Shown here: piece by piece, positions 48,593 to 57,320 of the stretch
Layout of the letters: the number at the start of each line of letters is the position of its first letter
Numbering within the stretch: the first letter of the stretch is position 1
DNA from: an uncultured Pseudomonadota bacterium
GTDB lineage: Bacteria > Pseudomonadota > Gammaproteobacteria > Methylococcales > Methylomonadaceae
DNA: 64,000 nucleotides
NCBI GenBank assembly: GCA_903867225.1
Contig: CAIPQN010000090.1
Coordinates: 62,001 to 126,000 of the forward strand
Reading direction: 5' to 3'
Translations under genes and position numbers: made by a program
Notes under the pieces: model-generated
What the model saw: only the letters and a program-made list of their open reading frames with translations
What the model was told of the DNA's origin: nothing
Databases searched by the model: none

Positions 48593-50559
48593 TTTTTATC
48601 CAATTCGTTACGATAGCGAGCCAATGCCCACAAGGGGAAAAATTTATCATAACCATGATATTTCAAATAGAACACTTTAGGAAATCCTGGTGCAGTGAAA
48701 CATTTGTCATTCCAAACACCGTCGGCTTGTTGCGTGCGTAAAATAAAATCACAACCCGCTTTAACTTCAGGGCTTTTACCTTCACCCGCCGCACAAAGAG
48801 CCAAAACTGCCCAAGCAGTTTGAAACGCCGTACTGAAATGATATTTTCCTGCAAAATCTGTATCGTGATAACTGTAATTATCTTCGCCCCATCCGCCGTC
48901 AGGACGTTGCACGCTTTTCAAAAATGCGACGGCTTTGGTGAACATTGGGTCAGTTTTTGGCAAATCTGTTTGTTCTAATGCGAGTAAAACCGACCAAGTG
49001 CCGTAAATATAATTCGTTCCCCAACGTCCAAAAAATGAACCATCGGCTTCTTGTTCGGTGCGTAAGTATTCAATTGTACGTTTTAACGGCTCTGCATATT
49101 CAGGATGATTTTGAGCGACTTTCGCCATGAGCATTGCACAACGTGCGCTTACGTCAGACGTTGGAGGATCAAGCAATGCACCGTGATCAGCAAATGGAAT
49201 TTCGTTTAAATAGTAGTAGGTGTTATCGACATCGAATGCGCCATAACCGCCATTTTTGGATTGCATTTCCATAATCCAATGCGTTGCGGCATGAATTGAA
49301 TCATCATGCAGTTTTGCATTTTCAGATTCTGCCATAGCAAATGCGACAACCGCTGTGTCGTCAACGTCAGGATAATGCGGATTGTTAAATTGAAATGCCC
49401 AACCGCCACCACCTTTGACATTGGGACGTGAAACGCGCCAATCACCTGCTTCATCCGTTAGTTGTTTTGATTTCAACCAATCATAAGAGCGATTTAAACT
49501 GCTGCCAATTTCAGATTGAATGCCTGTTTTTTGAATTTCTTCAAATGCTAACGCTGTCAAACCTGTATCCCAAACGGGCGATAAACACGGTTGGCAATAA
49601 GCGTCTTTTTCGTTAATCACGAGCAATTTATCAATTGCTTTGCGTGCTGTTAAAACTAATTCGTGATTTTTGTCATAACCCAATAATAGCAACGCTTCAT
49701 AAGAATTTACCATCGCAGGGAAAATCGCGCCTAAACCGTCTTCGCCATTCATGCGCTCGACAAACCAATCGTGGGCTTTTTTGACCGCTAATTCATGTGC
49801 TTTGTTTGGAATCAGTGGACGAGTTGCTAAACCTAATTTGTCCAAACCTAAGAAAATTTTGTTTAGCAACGTGCGTTCTGGAAAGTAATGCTGTTCTTGG
49901 TCTGGATGTGTAACAAATAATTCCAGCACGCCAACTTTATTTGGATTTTTAGCCGTCGCTTTTTTTGCGTACAAAATAAATAACGGCACCATCACCGTGC
50001 GCGACCAATACGATACTTTGTCTAAATGAAATGGAAACCATTTTGGGAATAACATGATTTCAACAGGAATATACGGCACAGCACGCCAAGGCACTTGTTC
50101 AAATGTAGCTAATGCAATGCGGGTGAAAACGTTAGCTTTCGCCGCGCCACCTTGCGCTAAAATCCATTCGCGTAATTTGCTCATGTGCGGCGCATGAATA
50201 TCGTCGCCAGCCATTTTCAAAGCGTAATACACTTTCACGCTGCAACTAATTTCGCCATTTCCGCCAGTGTACAAAGGATAACTGCCATCTGCTGATTGAC
50301 GTGAACGCAAATAAATAGCGATTTTAGCTTGCAGCGTTTCATCAATTTCGCCCAAATAGTGCATCATCATGATGTATTCAGAAGGAATTGTGCAGTCAGC
50401 TTCAAGTTCAAAAACCCAATAACCATCTGCGTGTTGCAAACTCAACAGCTTTTCTTGTGCTTGCAAAATCGCATTATCTAAATTGTAGGCTTTAGATTGA
50501 ATAGCTTCAGAAGAACTCGCGTTATTTTCAGCTACGTTGTGATGCGTATCTTTGAACAT
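48589..50559 (-). CDS. shc: Squalene-hopene cyclase
   Basis: Shc cyclises squalene to hopene or hopanol at the inner membrane. The product is 656 residues from ATG 50559, close to the 630-660 of the family. It contains several QW motifs such as QHADGYWVFELE and QRPDGGWGEDNYS, and the catalytic DVDD acid motif at residues 397-400. AAAGGAC lies just before 50559, whereas the earlier ATG at 50580 has no ribosome site, though it overlaps the squalene synthase stop. The protein is slightly cysteine-rich at QPCLSPVWDTG, as in the family. Confidence 0.95.
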   Translation of the reverse strand: MFKDTHHNVAENNASSSEAIQSKAYNLDNAILQAQEKLLSLQHADGYWVFELEADCTIPSEYIMMMHYLGEIDETLQAKIAIYLRSRQSADGSYPLYTGGNGEISCSVKVYYALKMAGDDIHAPHMSKLREWILAQGGAAKANVFTRIALATFEQVPWRAVPYIPVEIMLFPKWFPFHLDKVSYWSRTVMVPLFILYAKKATAKNPNKVGVLELFVTHPDQEQHYFPERTLLNKIFLGLDKLGLATRPLIPNKAHELAVKKAHDWFVERMNGEDGLGAIFPAMVNSYEALLLLGYDKNHELVLTARKAIDKLLVINEKDAYCQPCLSPVWDTGLTALAFEEIQKTGIQSEIGSSLNRSYDWLKSKQLTDEAGDWRVSRPNVKGGGGWAFQFNNPHYPDVDDTAVVAFAMAESENAKLHDDSIHAATHWIMEMQSKNGGYGAFDVDNTYYYLNEIPFADHGALLDPPTSDVSARCAMLMAKVAQNHPEYAEPLKRTIEYLRTEQEADGSFFGRWGTNYIYGTWSVLLALEQTDLPKTDPMFTKAVAFLKSVQRPDGGWGEDNYSYHDTDFAGKYHFSTAFQTAWAVLALCAAGEGKSPEVKAGCDFILRTQQADGVWNDKCFTAPGFPKVFYLKYHGYDKFFPLWALARYRNELDKK

Positions 50560-50576
50560 GGGATTGTCCTTTAAAA

Positions 50577-51659
50577 TCATTTTTTATTTGAATATGTCCA
50601 ATCGGGTGTCGTAAGTCCGCGACTGGCAAAGTTGAAAAGTTGAGTCAATAAAAAGTCGCTGCGTACTGCTAAATTGGTAGCGACAATCGTTGCTTTTACG
50701 TTGTTGCGCGAAATTTTAGCTTGTTCAGAACGATTAAATTTTAAATTGTTTTTGATTTTTTTGAGCGTCAAAACTGCCATGCCTAACGCCCACAAACAAA
50801 ATTTCCGAATTCCTGTTTCATCGTTTGGAATCAATAATGTATAACGCAACGCATTGTGTAAATGTCCGTGTGCGATGCTGATTAAATGTTCCAAACCTTT
50901 ACCAAATTCAGCATCTTTTGTGTCGGGCGTTAAATTTTTCAAATCAAAACCCGTTTCAGTGAAAATATCTTGTGGCAACCAACAAACCCCGCGTTCTGCG
51001 TCGTCCCAAATATCTTTTAAAATGTTCGTCATTTGCAAACCTTGCCCAAATGAAACCGATAATTTCAAAAGCTCTGTTTCATGTTTTGCGATTTCGGGTG
51101 AATAGTGACAAAACAATTTTGCCAACATTTCACCGACACAACCCGCAACGTAATAACAATATCTATCCATATCCGCGAGCGTTTCCAAACCATCATGCAA
51201 ATTTTGCGCTTGAAAAATTGGCATTCCTTTCGCCATTGTTTCAACGCATTCGGAAAGGGCTTTAACTTGCACGGGATCAAAACTGTGCGTGATTTGAATG
51301 ACTCGCGGAATAACGTGAATCAATTGATGTTCAGCAGGAATTGTTTGATTAGATAAAAGTGGCGCGAGTTCTAAGGCGAAAATTTCAGATTGCTCGCCAG
51401 TTTTTACGACGTTGATAAATTCGTCGCAAAAATGCAGTTTTTGGTGTGGTGAAAGTGACACTTCGTCTTCAATCGTATCGACAATGCGGCATAATAAATA
51501 CGCATTGGCAACCGCTGGAAATAAGGCTTTGGGAAGTTGTGGAATCGTTAATGCGAAAGTGCGAGAAACACCTTCAAGCAAAACAGCTTGAAATTGGTCA
51601 TCGGACAAGTCGTGTAACGATTTTGAATTATCTAAAACGGCTTGAGTTTCGTTCGTCAT
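50577..51659 (-). CDS. Squalene synthase (single-enzyme, farnesyl-diphosphate farnesyltransferase)
   Basis: This enzyme condenses two farnesyl diphosphates to squalene for the adjacent Shc. The 360-residue product has FALTIPQLP, a first Asp-rich motif DTIED (61-65), a YCYYVAGCVGEML block (167-179) and a second Asp-rich motif ILKDIWDDAERG (213-224). This is the eukaryote-like SQS form, used by some methanotrophs, in place of the three-enzyme HpnCDE route. No C-terminal membrane anchor is obvious. It is the first gene of the minus-strand hopanoid operon and is divergent from hpnH. Confidence 0.9.
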   Translation of the reverse strand: MTNETQAVLDNSKSLHDLSDDQFQAVLLEGVSRTFALTIPQLPKALFPAVANAYLLCRIVDTIEDEVSLSPHQKLHFCDEFINVVKTGEQSEIFALELAPLLSNQTIPAEHQLIHVIPRVIQITHSFDPVQVKALSECVETMAKGMPIFQAQNLHDGLETLADMDRYCYYVAGCVGEMLAKLFCHYSPEIAKHETELLKLSVSFGQGLQMTNILKDIWDDAERGVCWLPQDIFTETGFDLKNLTPDTKDAEFGKGLEHLISIAHGHLHNALRYTLLIPNDETGIRKFCLWALGMAVLTLKKIKNNLKFNRSEQAKISRNNVKATIVATNLAVRSDFLLTQLFNFASRGLTTPDWTYSNKK

Positions 51660-52008
51660 TTTGGTGTGTGAAATCGAGGGTTTATGGTTTTAAAAAAAGT
51701 TTTATGTGCGTAATCATAGACTGTTTGTGGGGGATTTGCAAAATGATGTTGTTTTGTTGTGAATCGTAAAAATAGCAAATCTAAAAAATTGATTTACTGT
51801 AAAAACAGCAGGTTATTCGTTTAAATTAAGTGAGTACACGATAAAATTTGGCAAACGCTGGAGTACGGCTTGAAAAAAGGGTATTCTACCAAGATTGCAG
51901 GTAAGCGTATGAAAGCACACTATTTTTTATAACGCCCTGATTTTCAAGTTAGATTACTTGTTGTTAAATTACGACAGTAACATCATTTATTATTTTTGGA
52001 GAGCAATT
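51660..52008. other. Divergent spacer between squalene synthase and hpnH
   Basis: This 349-base AT-rich gap separates the two hopanoid transcription units and must hold both promoters. I see no credible reading frame, RNA gene or strong hairpin. Only weak A/T-rich elements and a short CTGT/ACAG repeat near 51798 are visible. GGAGAGCAATT immediately before ATG 52009 is the hpnH ribosome site. Confidence 0.5.
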
Positions 52009-53109
52009 ATGGGCGTTCCTTTACGTCAGCAGTTGGCAGTTGGCAGCTATTTAATTAAACAAAAACTCAAAGGCGTAAAAAAATACCCGCTCGTGTTGAT
52101 GTTAGAGCCGTTATTCAAATGCAATTTGGAATGTGCAGGCTGTGGAAAAATCGACTATCCCGATGAAATTTTAGACAAACGTTTGACGTTTGAAGAATGT
52201 ATGCAAGCCGTTGATGAATGTGGTGCGCCAATGGTTTCAATTCCAGGTGGTGAACCGTTAATTCACAAAGATATGCCCCGAATTGTTGAAGGTTTGATTG
52301 CTCGTAAAAAATTCGTTTATTTATGCACCAACGCATTGCTTTTGAAAAAACGAATTGATGATTACAAACCGTCGCCATATTTAACCTTCTCAATCCATTT
52401 GGACGGAATGCAAGCGCGTCATGATGCGTCAGTTTGTCAAGAAGGTGTTTTTGATCGCGCTGTTGAAGCCATTAAATTAGCGTTAGATAAAGGTTTTCGT
52501 GTCAATATCAATTGCACACTTTTTCAAGGTGAAACTGCCCCCGAAGTTGCTGAATTCTTAGATTACGCTACCGAATTAGGCGTTGAAGGCATTACGATTG
52601 CACCAGGGTTTAGCTACGAACACGCACCGAAACAAGACGTTTTCATCAAAGGCAACGATGTTAAAGAATTATTCCGTGGCATTTTCAGAATTGGCAAAAG
52701 TCGTAAATGGAAATTAAATCATTCGTCATTGTACTTAGACTTTTTAGCGGGTAATCAAGATTACAATTGCACGCCGTGGGGGAATCCAACGCGCAACGTT
52801 TTTGGTTGGCAAAAACCTTGTTATTTATTGGCTGACGAAGGTTATGCAGCAACATTTCAAGAATTACTCGACACCACCCCTTGGGATAATTATGGCAGCG
52901 TGAATAATCCAAAATGTGCAAGCTGTATGGCGCATTGCGGTTATGAAGCAACAGCGGTTGAAGATATGTTGAAACACCCTATCAAAGGTTTGATGACTGC
53001 ACTGTTAGGTATTAAAACTGAAGGTGAAATGGTTAACACCGCAGCACCAGTTACAACACCTGCTTCAACGTTGGCAGGTATTCCAATCAATGTCGAACAC
53101 ACAAAATAA
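52009..53109 (+). CDS. hpnH: Adenosyl-hopene transferase HpnH (radical SAM)
   Basis: HpnH adds the adenosyl side chain to diploptene to give adenosylhopane. The 366-residue product starts MGVPLRQQLAVGSYLIKQKL. It has the radical-SAM cysteines 38, 42 and 45 in LFKCNLECAGCGKID, the GGEPLIHKD motif and a C-terminal cysteine set (CASCMAHCGYEA). A strong GGAGAG ribosome site decides the start at 52009 over a longer frame. hpnM and mlaA follow on the same strand. Confidence 0.95.
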   Translation: MGVPLRQQLAVGSYLIKQKLKGVKKYPLVLMLEPLFKCNLECAGCGKIDYPDEILDKRLTFEECMQAVDECGAPMVSIPGGEPLIHKDMPRIVEGLIARKKFVYLCTNALLLKKRIDDYKPSPYLTFSIHLDGMQARHDASVCQEGVFDRAVEAIKLALDKGFRVNINCTLFQGETAPEVAEFLDYATELGVEGITIAPGFSYEHAPKQDVFIKGNDVKELFRGIFRIGKSRKWKLNHSSLYLDFLAGNQDYNCTPWGNPTRNVFGWQKPCYLLADEGYAATFQELLDTTPWDNYGSVNNPKCASCMAHCGYEATAVEDMLKHPIKGLMTALLGIKTEGEMVNTAAPVTTPASTLAGIPINVEHTK

Positions 53110-53125
53110 TTTCGCGGAGAACGTG

Positions 53126-53737
53126 ATGCGATTAACAAAATTAGCTGTCGTTGCTTTTATATTAAATAGTTTGTTAGCAACATCGGTTTTCGCGCAAGAA
53201 GAAAGCGCGTCTGCACGACAAATTATTGATAAATTTCAAACTGATTTAATTACTGTTATGAAAGACGGTAAAAAATTGGGTTATTCGGGACGTTACGACA
53301 AACTCGAACCCGCCGTGATAAACAGCCATGATTTACCTAAAATTGCGCGAATTGTGGTGGGTAAAGAATGGGAGAAATTGAACGACGAACAGCAAAAAAA
53401 ATTGACTGATGTATTCAGTAAATTAAGCATCGCGTCTTACGCACACAATTTCAAAGAATTCGGTGGCGAAACTTTTACCATTGATTCAGAAGAAGAAACA
53501 AAAATGGGGGGCGTGGTCATTCATTCACATTTGGATTTACCCGACGACAAGCCTGTTAAGTTTGATTATATGTTGAAAGAAAAAGGCTCAAGCTGGCGAA
53601 TTATTAACATTATTGCAAATGGTGTGAGTGATTTGGCATTGAAACGATCAGAATATACGGCTATTTTGCAGCGCGAAGGGTTCGATACGCTAATTGCAAA
53701 AATTAACGAAAAAATTGATAACTACGCGAAACAATGA
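53126..53737 (+). CDS. hpnM: HpnM, MlaC/Ttg2-like periplasmic hopanoid-associated protein
   Basis: HpnM is a MlaC-type lipid carrier found in hopanoid clusters. The 203-residue product has a signal peptide cut after residue 23 (VFA). The Ttg2 pattern follows in IIDKFQTDLITVMKDGKKLGYSGRY and the late SSWRIINIIANGVSDLALKRSEY. ATG 53126 follows GCGGAGAAC. The frame extends further upstream inside hpnH, but those residues are not a signal peptide. Its place between hpnH and an mlaA homologue suggests hopanoid or phospholipid transport. Confidence 0.9.
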   Translation: MRLTKLAVVAFILNSLLATSVFAQEESASARQIIDKFQTDLITVMKDGKKLGYSGRYDKLEPAVINSHDLPKIARIVVGKEWEKLNDEQQKKLTDVFSKLSIASYAHNFKEFGGETFTIDSEEETKMGGVVIHSHLDLPDDKPVKFDYMLKEKGSSWRIINIIANGVSDLALKRSEYTAILQREGFDTLIAKINEKIDNYAKQ

Positions 53738-53748
53738 GGGACGTAAAA

Positions 53749-54615
53749 ATGACTAAAAAAACTTTGGCAACTTTGATTTGTAGTATTTTATTTGTCGCTA
53801 ACGCACAGGCAAAATCACATGACCCTTACGAAAGTTTTAATCGTAAAATGTATGATTTCAATGACAGCGTAGACACTTACGTTGCGTCACCTTTAGCAAA
53901 TAGTTATAAGTTCATCACGCCACAATTAGTGCAAACAGGCGTGTTCAATTTTTTCAATAATTTGAAAGGCGTTAATGTTGTTTTGAATGACGTATTACAA
54001 GCAAAATTTTCGCAAAGTGCCGCTGATTTAGGACGTTTCACTTTAAATTCAACCGCTGGTTTAGGTGGTTTTATCGACGTAGCAAAACACATTGGACTTG
54101 AGCAAAGTGACGAAGATTTTGATCAAACGCTTGCTGTTTGGGGCGTGCCACAAGGTTCCTATTTAGTATTGCCGTTTGTCGGACCTAATACAGTTCGTGG
54201 TATGCCAGCGACTGCATTCGATGCTGCGGCTAATCCTGCCAGTTATGCGAGTGCTATTACTTATTACATCAGTGCGCCTGTTCAAGTTATGTCAGCTCTA
54301 AATGCGAGAGCAAACGCAGAGGGTTCGTTAAAATTTATCAACGAAGCAGCATTAGATAAATATGTTTTTACTCGCGAATCATTTTTGCAATGGCGCAAAA
54401 GTTTAGAAAATGATGGCAAAGTCAGTTCAACAATTGACGATGATTTGATGCTCACAGAAGAAAAAAGTGTGTCAGGCTTAAATTTACGTTTGAATGATTA
54501 CAAACAGTTTGAAATTGCAGCAAAATCATTTGGTAGTGTCGCGCAAAAATTTGATCTCACTGCACAAAATTTTGAGCAAGCTACTCGAAAAATTGAACAT
54601 TTAAAACATCGTTAA
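53749..54615 (+). CDS. mlaA: MlaA (VacJ)-family protein lacking the usual lipobox
   Basis: MlaA is an outer-membrane lipid channel that feeds MlaC in retrograde phospholipid transport. The 288-residue product matches the family in DPYESFNRKMYDFNDSVD, FTLNSTAGLGGFIDVAKHIGL and DFDQTLAVWGVPQGSYLVLPFVGP. GAGGGA precedes ATG 53749. Its signal ends ANAQA after residue 21 and has no LxxC lipobox; the only early Cys (11) is inside the hydrophobic core. A C-terminal helical extension is longer than in E. coli. It is the last gene of the hpnH-hpnM-mlaA unit. Confidence 0.92.
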   Translation: MTKKTLATLICSILFVANAQAKSHDPYESFNRKMYDFNDSVDTYVASPLANSYKFITPQLVQTGVFNFFNNLKGVNVVLNDVLQAKFSQSAADLGRFTLNSTAGLGGFIDVAKHIGLEQSDEDFDQTLAVWGVPQGSYLVLPFVGPNTVRGMPATAFDAAANPASYASAITYYISAPVQVMSALNARANAEGSLKFINEAALDKYVFTRESFLQWRKSLENDGKVSSTIDDDLMLTEEKSVSGLNLRLNDYKQFEIAAKSFGSVAQKFDLTAQNFEQATRKIEHLKHR

Positions 54616-54628
54616 AAAGTTAGATAAA

Positions 54629-54670
54629 AAAAAACCGTTCTTTTGAGGAAACTCGAAGGGCGGTTTTTTT
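54629..54670 (+). terminator. Terminator after mlaA
   Basis: A CCG...GAG / CTC...CGG stem with wobble pairs, an A-run before it and a T-run after it, starts 13 bases past the mlaA stop. It ends the hopanoid transport unit before lysA. Confidence 0.85.
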
Positions 54671-54678
54671 GTGCGTGT

Positions 54679-54684
54679 TATAAT
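54679..54684 (+). promoter_or_regulatory. Possible -10 element before lysA
   Basis: A perfect TATAAT lies just after the mlaA terminator and 33 bases before the lysA ATG. The -35 region falls inside the terminator T-run and is not convincing. Confidence 0.35.
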
Positions 54685-54717
54685 TGCCAAAATTATTACC
54701 TTATGAATTTAGGATTT

Positions 54718-55974
54718 ATGAATCATTTTACTTACCGCAACAATCAACTTTTTGCCGAAAATGTAGCTGTTAAAACTATTGTCGAAAAACAAGGCAGCCC
54801 TTGTTATATCTATTCACGCGCTACATTAGAACGGCATTGGCACGCGTTCAATCATGCTTTCGGCACACAAGCACATTTAATTTGTTATGCCGTCAAAGCC
54901 AACTCAAATTTAGGCGTTTTGAATGTGTTGGCGCGATTGGGTTCGGGATTCGATATTGTGTCAATTGGAGAATTACAACGTGTTTTAACCGCAGGTGGTG
55001 ACGCAAAAAAAGTTGTATTTTCAGGGGTGGGAAAACGCGAAGACGAAATTCGTGCTGCTTTAACACTCGGAATTCGCTGCTTCAACATCGAAGTTTTTGA
55101 CGAACTCGAACGCATTAACAACATCGCGGGAGAATTGAACGTCATTGCGCCAGTTTCATTTCGCGTAAATCCTGATGTTGATGCCAAAACGCACCCGTAT
55201 ATTTCTACTGGTTTGAAAGAAAACAAATTCGGGATTGCGATTGAAGAGGCATTAGCCGCTTATCAACATGCAGCGACGTTGCCGAATATTGAAATTGTGG
55301 GAATTGACTGCCACATTGGTTCGCAATTGACAGAAACGCGCCCATTTTTAGACGCGCTTGATAAAGTTTTTGCATTGGTTGAAAAATTAAAAAACATCGG
55401 AATTTCGCTCAAACATTTGGATTTAGGCGGCGGTTTGGGTATTCAATATCGTGATGAACAACCGCCTGAACCCGCAGAATATATTGCAGCAATTTTGGCA
55501 CGTTTAGGTAAAACCGATTTAGAAATTATGCTTGAACCTGGACGCGCCATTGTTGGCAATGCGGGAATTTTGGTGACACGCGTGGAATATCTAAAACCAA
55601 CTGAATACAAAAACTTTGCCATTGTCGATGCGGCGATGAATGATTTAGTGCGTCCTGCACTTTATGGCGCGTGGCAAGATATTGTGCCAGTTCAATTGAG
55701 CAGTTCTGCACCTGAAATGATTTGGGACATCGTTGGCCCGGTTTGTGAAACGGGCGATTTTTTAGGTAAAGAACGTGCGTTGAAATTAACGGCTGGCGAT
55801 TTATTAGCTGTACGTTCATCGGGAGCTTACGGTTTCACGATGAGTTCAAATTACAATTCGCGTCCGCGTGTTGCTGAAATTATGGTTGATGGCGATAAAA
55901 TTCACGTTGTTCGTGAACGCGAAACCTTGGCGCAATTGTGGCAAGGTGAATCAGTGTTGCCGCAAAGCGAATGA
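54718..55974 (+). CDS. lysA: Diaminopimelate decarboxylase
   Basis: LysA decarboxylates meso-diaminopimelate to lysine with PLP, completing the pathway started by dapC and dapD at 5-7 kb. The 418-residue alanine-racemase-fold protein has the PLP lysine at residue 60 in ICYAVKANSN. It also has GSGFDIVSIGELQR, the IDCHIGSQ phosphate loop and the second-site block VGPVCETGDFLGKER. ATG 54718 follows AGGATTT; an upstream frame of 25 codons has no family similarity. Its stop overlaps the bioA start by four bases. Confidence 0.95.
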   Translation: MNHFTYRNNQLFAENVAVKTIVEKQGSPCYIYSRATLERHWHAFNHAFGTQAHLICYAVKANSNLGVLNVLARLGSGFDIVSIGELQRVLTAGGDAKKVVFSGVGKREDEIRAALTLGIRCFNIEVFDELERINNIAGELNVIAPVSFRVNPDVDAKTHPYISTGLKENKFGIAIEEALAAYQHAATLPNIEIVGIDCHIGSQLTETRPFLDALDKVFALVEKLKNIGISLKHLDLGGGLGIQYRDEQPPEPAEYIAAILARLGKTDLEIMLEPGRAIVGNAGILVTRVEYLKPTEYKNFAIVDAAMNDLVRPALYGAWQDIVPVQLSSSAPEMIWDIVGPVCETGDFLGKERALKLTAGDLLAVRSSGAYGFTMSSNYNSRPRVAEIMVDGDKIHVVRERETLAQLWQGESVLPQSE

Positions 55975-57320
55975 AAAATACCGTTTTATCCCAACGTGAC
56001 ACACGAGTTTTGTGGCATCCGTGTACTCAAATGCACGATCATGAAAACTTTCCGATTATTCCAATAAAATCTGGTCAAGGCGTTTGGCTCGAAGATTTTG
56101 AGGGCAATCGTTATTTAGACGGAATTAGTTCGTGGTGGGTGAATTTGTTTGGACATTCAAATCCAATCATTAACGCTGCGCTGAAAGATCAAATCGACAC
56201 GCTTGAACACGTTATTTTTGCTGGTTTCACGCACGAAGCCGCCATTGAACTCGCTGAAAAATTAGTCACCATTACACCTGCGGGATTATCACGCTGTTTT
56301 TATGCAGACAACGGTTCGGCAGCAGTCGAAGTCGCGTTAAAAATGAGTTTTCATTCTTGGCAAAATTGTGGTCAAACTCAAAAAACAAAATTTATAAATC
56401 TCGAAAATAGTTATCACGGTGAAACATTAGGCGCGTTAGCGGTTGGCGATGTCGCATTATATAAAAAAACTTATGCGCCACTGTTAATGAACGTGATAAC
56501 CGTTGCCAGTCCCGATTGTTATTTTCGAGAATACGGCGAAAGTTGGGCAGATTATTCGACGCGCCAATTCGCGCATTTAGAAAAAATTTTAGAACAAAAT
56601 GCGGACGAAGTTTGTGCGGTTATCATTGAACCGCTCGTGCAATGTGCGGGTGGAATGCGAATGTATGACGCAGTGTATTTGAAACTGCTGCGAGCCGCGT
56701 GCGATAAGTACAACGTACATTTAATCGCAGACGAAATCGCGGTGGGTTTTGGACGCACAGGTACCTTGTTTGCCTGTGAACAAGCTGACATTTCACCCGA
56801 TTTTTTATGTTTATCGAAAGGGTTAACGGGCGGATATTTACCACTTTCTGCTGTTTTAACGACAGATGATATTTATGCTGCGTTTTATGATGATTATTCG
56901 AAACTTACTGCATTTTTGCATTCGCACAGTTACACGGGAAATGCCTTAGCATGTAGAGCAGCAGTAGCGACATTGGGCATTTTTGAAACGCAAAATGTCA
57001 TCGAACAAAATCACGTTTTAGCCGCGAAAATGTTTGAATTGTCGCAACGTTTTTTGAATCATCCAAATGTTGCCGAAGTCCGTCAAACCGGCATGATTGT
57101 CGCCATTGAATTGGTCAAAAATAAACTTACTCGTGAACCGTATCCATGGCAAGAACGACGCGGTTTGCAGATTCATCGTTATGCGTTGTCGAAAGGTATT
57201 TTATTGCGTCCGTTGGGTAATGTGATTTATTTCATGCCGCCTTATGTGATTACACCAGATGAATTAACGTTGATGTTTAATGTCGCTTGGCAAGCCATCA
57301 CGCAAAATAACCAATTTTGA
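55971..57320 (+). CDS. bioA: Adenosylmethionine--8-amino-7-oxononanoate transaminase
   Basis: BioA makes 7,8-diaminopelargonate in biotin synthesis, using SAM as amino donor. The 449-residue class III aminotransferase has WHPCTQMHDHENFPII and GISSWWVNLFGH near the start, both BioA hallmarks, and the PLP lysine at residue 283 in LCLSKGLTGGYLPL. No other bio gene is in the window. It overlaps lysA at its start and the convergent tilS by 57 bases at its end. The product is complete. Confidence 0.94.
   Translation: MKNTVLSQRDTRVLWHPCTQMHDHENFPIIPIKSGQGVWLEDFEGNRYLDGISSWWVNLFGHSNPIINAALKDQIDTLEHVIFAGFTHEAAIELAEKLVTITPAGLSRCFYADNGSAAVEVALKMSFHSWQNCGQTQKTKFINLENSYHGETLGALAVGDVALYKKTYAPLLMNVITVASPDCYFREYGESWADYSTRQFAHLEKILEQNADEVCAVIIEPLVQCAGGMRMYDAVYLKLLRAACDKYNVHLIADEIAVGFGRTGTLFACEQADISPDFLCLSKGLTGGYLPLSAVLTTDDIYAAFYDDYSKLTAFLHSHSYTGNALACRAAVATLGIFETQNVIEQNHVLAAKMFELSQRFLNHPNVAEVRQTGMIVAIELVKNKLTREPYPWQERRGLQIHRYALSKGILLRPLGNVIYFMPPYVITPDELTLMFNVAWQAITQNNQF

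Noticed and set aside
50560-50580. Longer Shc start at 50580 in an ATGA overlap with the squalene synthase stop
   Set aside because: No ribosome site precedes it, while ATG 50559 has AAAGGAC at proper spacing. The longer start remains possible.
51790-51815. CTGT-AAAA-ACAG near 51798 as a LexA box
   Set aside because: The spacing between CTG and CAG is 6 bases, not the 10 of a LexA site, and no SOS gene is adjacent.
53024-53125. Longer hpnM start within hpnH
   Set aside because: The extra residues have no family similarity and hide the signal peptide, whereas ATG 53126 has GCGGAGAAC upstream.
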